DNA of 34,569 nt from Alphaproteobacteria bacterium 65-37. Lineage in GTDB: Bacteria > Pseudomonadota > Alphaproteobacteria > Reyranellales > Reyranellaceae. The DNA lies in NCBI GenBank assembly GCA_001897995.1, contig MKRV01000310.1, positions 1 to 34,569 on the forward strand, given 5' to 3'. Positions 30,726-34,569 of the stretch are shown in pieces. Each line of letters opens with the position of its first letter. Positions within the stretch are counted from its first letter, which is position 1. Both the position numbers and the translations under genes were made by a program. The notes beneath the pieces were generated by a model. That model was not told the origin of the DNA, ran no database searches, and saw nothing but the letters and a program-made list of their open reading frames with translations.

Positions 30726-32399
30726 ATGGGCAACGAACGCATCCCGGGCACCGAGCTGCCACCCGTCTCAGGCGACGAGACGCCGCCTGTTCGACGGGGC
30801 AACGTGAATCGACGCAACATGCTGCTGGGCGGCACCACGCTGGCGGGCGCCTCCGCCCTGGGCATGGCGCCCGTGCAGCTCGCTCAGGCCCAGACGCCGC
30901 CGCCCTCGCCGCCGCCCGCCGCAGGCGGCCAGAAGCCGCCGAATGTTCTGATCATCTGGGGCGACGACATCGGCATCTGGAACATCAGCCACAATAGTCG
31001 CGGCATGATGGGCTACATGACACCCAACATCGACCGCATCGCGCGCGAGGGCCTGTCCTTCACCGACTATTATGGGCAACAGTCGTGCACCGCAGGTCGT
31101 GCGGCCTTCCTCGGCGGCAACGTTCCTGTCCGCACCGGCATGACCAAGGTCGGCCTGCCCGGCGCCAAGGAGGGCTGGCAGAAGACCGACGTGACGATCG
31201 CCACCGTCATGAAGAGCCGCGGCTATACCACGGGTCAGTTCGGCAAGAATCACCAGGGCGATCGCGACGAGCATCTGCCGACACAACACGGATTCGATGA
31301 GTTCTTCGGCAACCTGTACCACCTGAACGCCGAAGAGGAGCCGGAGAACCGCGACTATCCGAAAGACCCCGAATTCCGCAAGAAGTTCGGGCCGCGCGGC
31401 GTGATCAAGGCCTCGGCCGACGGCAAGATCGAGGACACGGGTCCGCTGACCAAGAAGCGGATGGAGACCATCGACGAAGAGACATTGGCTGCCGCCATCG
31501 ATTTCATCGATCGCCAGAACAAGGCGGGCAAGCCCTTCTTCTGCTGGTGGAATGCCACGCGCATGCACTTCCGCACGCACGTGAAGAAGGAGCATGAGGG
31601 GATCGCCGGCCCGGATGGCGACGAGTATCACGACGGCATGGTCGAGCATGATGGCATGGTCGGCCAGTTGCTGAAGAAGCTCGACGACCTCGGCATCACG
31701 AACAACACGATCGTGATGTATTCGACCGACAACGGCCCGCACTACAACACTTGGCCCGACGCGGCCACGACGCCCTTCCGCAGCGAGAAGAATTCGAACT
31801 GGGAAGGCGCCTACCGCGTTCCAGCTTTCGTGCGATGGCCTGGGCAGTTCCCGGCCAATACGACGCTGAATGGAATCGTCTCGCACGAGGACTGGCTGCC
31901 GACCCTGGCGGCCGCAGCGGGCGACACCACCATCAAGGAGAGGCTGCTGAAGGGCGTCGAGCTGAACGGCCGGACCTACAAGAACTACATCGACGGCCAC
32001 AACCAGCTCGACTACCTCCGCGGGCAGACCAAGGAGCCACCGCGCAAGGAGTTCATGTATGTGAATGACGACGGCCAGGTCGTCGCCATCCGCTACGGGG
32101 CCTGGAAAGTGGTCTTCCTCGAAAATCGCGGAAAGGCCTTCGAGGTCTGGCGCGAACCGTTCGTCGAGCTCCGCGTGCCGCTCCTCTTCAACCTGCGGCG
32201 GGATCCTTTCGAGCGGGCACAGCACAACTCCAACACCTATAATGACTGGTTCCTGTCGCGGGCGTTCGTCATCGTGCCCCTGCAGGCCTTCGCCGGGAGA
32301 TTCCTCCTGTCGATGAAGGAGTACCCGCCGAGCCAGACACCGGGCTCGTTCAACCTGGAGAAGATCCAGAAACAGCTACAGGCCCCCTCCGGCGGGTAG
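30726..32399 (+). CDS. Second Tat-exported arylsulfatase-type sulfatase
   Basis: This 557-residue paralogue of the sulfatase at 13215-14858 shares long identical stretches (GQQSCTAGRA, HGFDEFFGNLYHLNAEEEPE, DPEFRKKFGPRGV). A twin-arginine signal (NRRNMLLGG, residues 28-36) ends near QAQ 55-57, followed by a proline-rich linker. Active-site elements are the Asp pair 80-81 (WGDDIG), CTAGR with C121, GKNHQG with K174 and H176, and STDNG with D335 and N336. C121 would be the formylglycine residue, again in CxAxR context. The ATG at 30726 is preferred to the open extension (30612) because AGGAG lies 6-7 bp upstream. It is monocistronic with no maturase beside it, so it presumably depends on the enzyme at 14851-15831. 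The downstream hairpin is strong. Confidence 0.92.
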   Translation: MGNERIPGTELPPVSGDETPPVRRGNVNRRNMLLGGTTLAGASALGMAPVQLAQAQTPPPSPPPAAGGQKPPNVLIIWGDDIGIWNISHNSRGMMGYMTPNIDRIAREGLSFTDYYGQQSCTAGRAAFLGGNVPVRTGMTKVGLPGAKEGWQKTDVTIATVMKSRGYTTGQFGKNHQGDRDEHLPTQHGFDEFFGNLYHLNAEEEPENRDYPKDPEFRKKFGPRGVIKASADGKIEDTGPLTKKRMETIDEETLAAAIDFIDRQNKAGKPFFCWWNATRMHFRTHVKKEHEGIAGPDGDEYHDGMVEHDGMVGQLLKKLDDLGITNNTIVMYSTDNGPHYNTWPDAATTPFRSEKNSNWEGAYRVPAFVRWPGQFPANTTLNGIVSHEDWLPTLAAAAGDTTIKERLLKGVELNGRTYKNYIDGHNQLDYLRGQTKEPPRKEFMYVNDDGQVVAIRYGAWKVVFLENRGKAFEVWREPFVELRVPLLFNLRRDPFERAQHNSNTYNDWFLSRAFVIVPLQAFAGRFLLSMKEYPPSQTPGSFNLEKIQKQLQAPSGG

Positions 32400-32415
32400 G
32401 CCACGCGGTTCGTCG

Positions 32416-32447
32416 GGACCTGGGCGTGGATACTAGCGCCCAGGTCC
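32416..32447. terminator. Strong bidirectional hairpin terminator between convergent genes
   Basis: GGACCTGGGCG (32416-32426) pairs perfectly with CGCCCAGGTCC (32437-32447), an 11-bp stem with a 10-base loop. It lies between the ends of the second sulfatase (32399) and the convergent lipoprotein gene (32458). There is no T-run on either strand, but position and stem stability support a shared terminator. Confidence 0.65.
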
Positions 32448-32457
32448 ACCGCCGCCG

Positions 32458-32871
32458 CTACGGTGCGACGGCGTGCCAGCGGCAACCGAGCTTCGCCTCT
32501 CTCACCTGGAGGGTCTTCGGCGACGTCGAGGCGTCCGCCACGACATTCAACGTCGTGCCTCCCAGACTGTAGTTCGTCGTGAAGACGTTCGGCGAGGTCT
32601 GGGTCATGGTACTGGAGATCCCTCCCGCGGAGGTGAGGGATGCCGTGGCGCCCGTCCGGGTGAGGGTGTGCACCCGCGACAAGGCCGCGTCGAACCGTTG
32701 ACAGGATGATGGATTACCGCTGTCCGCGACAACCCGGAACTCGATTGGCGTGCCTTGCATGCCCGCTTGAGCGGAGGTCTGGGAGGACGCCGCAGGCGTT
32801 GCCGGCGGTTCCGTGCAGGCGCTCACCAACCCCAAGGCAAGTGCCGCGACGGCTGTCGTGAATGGGCGCAT
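32458..32871 (-). CDS. Small secreted lipoprotein of unknown function
   Basis: This 137-residue protein has a lipoprotein signal (MRPFTTAVAALALGLVSAC) with lipobox VSAC, giving lipidated C19. A Thr/Ser/Ala-rich spacer precedes a small domain of beta-like strands. Two cysteines in the mature part (in SSCQRFD and KLGCRWH) could form a disulfide. The ATG at 32871 has AGGAGG 7 bp upstream, so the open extension to 32904 is not used. I recognise no family. It follows the patatin-like gene by 55 bp in the same direction and may be cotranscribed. Confidence 0.8.
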   Translation of the reverse strand: MRPFTTAVAALALGLVSACTEPPATPAASSQTSAQAGMQGTPIEFRVVADSGNPSSCQRFDAALSRVHTLTRTGATASLTSAGGISSTMTQTSPNVFTTNYSLGGTTLNVVADASTSPKTLQVREAKLGCRWHAVAP

Positions 32872-32926
32872 GGTTGATCCTCCTTCTCCCTGTTGAAGAC
32901 ACATGACGCAAAGCCCCCAAGGTCGG

Positions 32927-34150
32927 TCAGGGATCCTTGCTACCTGTCCCGAGGCTGGGCGGCATCTTGTGCCACGCCTGCCCCTCGGTGATCTGCCGAT
33001 AGCCGTACTGGTAAAGGCTGTTCATGAACGCCTGGTCGAATTCCCCGCTCTTGGGCGCACTCGTGAAGTCCGTTCCGATATAGGCGAGATTGAAGGCGAC
33101 GCCGTCCCGGCCGGAAATGAAGTAGGTCCGCAGGATGTCGTTCTGGCCGCTCGATGCCAGCATCGTGCTGATGGCTTCGCCAGCAATCGTGATGGTACGG
33201 CGCTCGATGGCCGAATACTCGGGATCGAGGCGTGCGTTGCGGATGATATAGGCATGCCGCTCGCGCCGAATGCCGCTCCTCGAGAGGTCGATCGACGCGG
33301 GATAAAGGAAGAGTTGCGCGATCGCCCCGCCATCGACGTGCAGTTCCTGGTATTTGCGACCGTCGACCTCGACATCGATCATGACCGGCTGGAAGGCCCC
33401 GGGGACGGCCGCCGATGCCCGCAGGACCTTGCGAAACAGGTCGAGCGCCTGGGGATGACCGCTGGCCGCCAGCGCACCAATGTTCCAGATCACCGGTCGG
33501 CGGGCGTCTAGATCGGTGGTCCCGATCAGCAGCAGGCGCCCCTTTTTGTACTCCCGGGCGATGGCATCGAACATCTTCTGGTCAGCGTACCGGGCAATCA
33601 CTTCAGCCAGCGGCGAGGTGTCGGCCATGGCATCGTCGAACACCGCGGCCAGGTAGCCGCGCGCACGATAGACCTTGCCCGGTGACATGGTCGTATAGAC
33701 TTCGCGCAGGCTCGCATCGTAATCGGGCCCCAGGAACGCGAAAGGCGCGATCAAGGCCCCGGTGCTGACGCCCGTCACGATCTTGAACTCAGGACGCGTT
33801 CCGGTCGCTGTCCAGCCGTTGATGAGGCCTGCCCCAAAGGCGCCGTTGTCGCCGCCTCCCGAGACCGCGAGATAGGAGGCCGGCGCGAGCCTGCCGCCGG
33901 CTCGGCCGGATGCACCGAGGGCCGCCTGCTCGCGCTCGTAGGCACGATTGGCCTCGTCGAGCATGGCCTGCGGACCAGCGTCGGCAAAGAAGCGGGCATT
34001 CGCGATGCCGAGTGGAAGCGCACGAGTGGTGTCGGCGCGAGGCACCGGCGGTTGGCGCTCCGGAATCGAGCAGCCCGCCGTCATGAAGGCGATGACAAAC
34101 AGCGCGGCCATCACTGCCAGCTTGCCCAAGGCCAAATCCTTCTCCGTCAT
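32927..34150 (-). CDS. Patatin-like phospholipase lipoprotein
   Basis: This 407-residue lipase-like protein has a lipoprotein signal with lipobox TAGC (C27), so it is probably membrane-anchored. The patatin catalytic elements are all present: oxyanion loop SGGGDNGAFGAG (residues 97-108), nucleophile elbow GVSTG with S129, and DGG with D273, giving a Ser-Asp dyad. Family members hydrolyse phospholipid or other acyl esters. The ATG at 34150 places the signal at the N-terminus; its ribosome site is weak (CAGG). The frame is open to 34552 but overlaps the divergent dienelactone hydrolase gene and is unsupported there. Physiological substrate unknown. Confidence 0.9.
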   Translation of the reverse strand: MTEKDLALGKLAVMAALFVIAFMTAGCSIPERQPPVPRADTTRALPLGIANARFFADAGPQAMLDEANRAYEREQAALGASGRAGGRLAPASYLAVSGGGDNGAFGAGLINGWTATGTRPEFKIVTGVSTGALIAPFAFLGPDYDASLREVYTTMSPGKVYRARGYLAAVFDDAMADTSPLAEVIARYADQKMFDAIAREYKKGRLLLIGTTDLDARRPVIWNIGALAASGHPQALDLFRKVLRASAAVPGAFQPVMIDVEVDGRKYQELHVDGGAIAQLFLYPASIDLSRSGIRRERHAYIIRNARLDPEYSAIERRTITIAGEAISTMLASSGQNDILRTYFISGRDGVAFNLAYIGTDFTSAPKSGEFDQAFMNSLYQYGYRQITEGQAWHKMPPSLGTGSKDP

Positions 34151-34259
34151 TGCCTGTTCGATATGCGGCAAGCCGTCGACAGGACGGGCGATTTGCCGCC
34201 GCCGATGGCGTGTCGTCTTTCGACATAGCGCAAGCCGATACGGTGGATTGACCGGCAGC

Positions 34260-34266
34260 GAACAAT
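34260..34266 (+). promoter_or_regulatory. GAACAAT element upstream of the dienelactone hydrolase gene
   Basis: The heptamer lies within the 149-bp divergent gap, 33 bp before the hydrolase ATG. The 16-bp spacing would put a second box at TGCAAG (34283-34288), on top of the AAGGAG ribosome site. Unlike the others it is therefore a poor promoter for this gene and may be an operator or chance. Confidence 0.25.
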
Positions 34267-34299
34267 TGGGCAGGACGCCCCATGCAAGGAGTTCAGAGA

Positions 34300-34569
34300 A
34301 TGGAAACCCGCACGATCGTCTACGACTGCGACGGCACCCGGCTCGCGGGCTTCTTCGCCGACGGTGTACCGCACACGGAAAAGCCGGCAATCCTGGTCGC
34401 GCACGAGGCCTTCGGCTTGAACGATCACATACGGGCGCGGACAAGGCGCCTGGCCGAACGGGGCTATGCGGCATTCGCGCTCGACATGTACGGCGCCGAA
34501 GGGTTTTCGCTGTCCGAAGCGGTGAGGCGTCACATCGAGTTGATGGCCGCACCGGGACTGATGCACGCT
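34300..34569 (+). CDS. Dienelactone hydrolase family protein (N-terminal 90 residues, cut by window end)
   Basis: AAGGAG 8 bp before an ATG opens a frame that runs off the right edge. The visible part shows the start of an alpha/beta hydrolase of the dienelactone hydrolase family: a short beta-strand pair, AILVAHEAFGLNDHIRARTRRLAERGYAAFALDMYG with the conserved HE and the ALDMYG strand. The nucleophile and the rest of the catalytic triad lie beyond the window. It is divergent from the patatin-like gene. The substrate cannot be inferred. Confidence 0.88.
   Translation, partial: METRTIVYDCDGTRLAGFFADGVPHTEKPAILVAHEAFGLNDHIRARTRRLAERGYAAFALDMYGAEGFSLSEAVRRHIELMAAPGLMHA

Overview
The window is 34.6 kb of GC-rich, densely coded DNA, most likely from the chromosome of a free-living alphaproteobacterium. 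This is inferred from gene content: an orphan tripartite-tricarboxylate receptor, Tat-dependent sulfatases with a formylglycine-generating enzyme, a DUF3300/DUF2950 pair, and DUF2252 and DUF4239-like proteins. No rRNA, tRNA, CRISPR array, insertion sequence or phage gene was seen, so the genus is left open.

Positions 1-10709 (minus strand) are one uninterrupted reading frame of 3569 codons that runs off the left edge. It begins with an LEPR-XLL signature and a DUF4347 domain, followed by DUF11-like and cadherin/BNR-like modules, which marks a giant secreted or surface protein. Its distal part holds a 1662-bp (554-codon) tandem duplication. The second copy is cut by the window edge and looks identical at every position compared. 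The long plus-strand frames over this gene (63-5864 and 5931-9590) are antisense shadows.

A 359-bp divergent region carrying CGCACAAT half-sites separates the giant gene from a DUF3302-HlyD pair like E. coli yiaW-yiaV (11069-12536). Next comes a minus-strand operon of formylglycine-generating enzyme, Tat-exported sulfatase and DUF2490 outer-membrane protein (15831 down to 12557), then a DUF4239-like membrane protein. A dyad-rich region precedes an orphan TctC/Bug receptor, a LysR regulator and a Crp/Fnr regulator (17037-19844), the last with a clear intrinsic terminator.

From 19875 to 23282 (minus) lies a DUF2252, cation/proton antiporter and MarC operon, divergent from a large MscS-type channel (23498-25528). 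These four genes suggest an ion or osmotic homeostasis block. Then follow a Tat-exported HAD phosphatase (minus), the overlapping DUF3300-DUF2950 pair (plus), an unnamed multi-pass membrane protein and a second, stand-alone sulfatase. A bidirectional hairpin separates the latter from a small lipoprotein and a patatin-like lipoprotein (both minus). The window ends inside a dienelactone hydrolase gene.

The two sulfatases are close paralogues and share the modification motif CTAGR, so the single maturase in the first operon probably serves both. A recurrent intergenic element, GAACAAT with a TA-containing second box 15-16 bp downstream, precedes the maturase operon, the DUF4239-like gene, the MscS gene, the second sulfatase and the gap after DUF2950. 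It may define a small shared regulon. All functional statements rest on reading motifs by eye; no database search was run.
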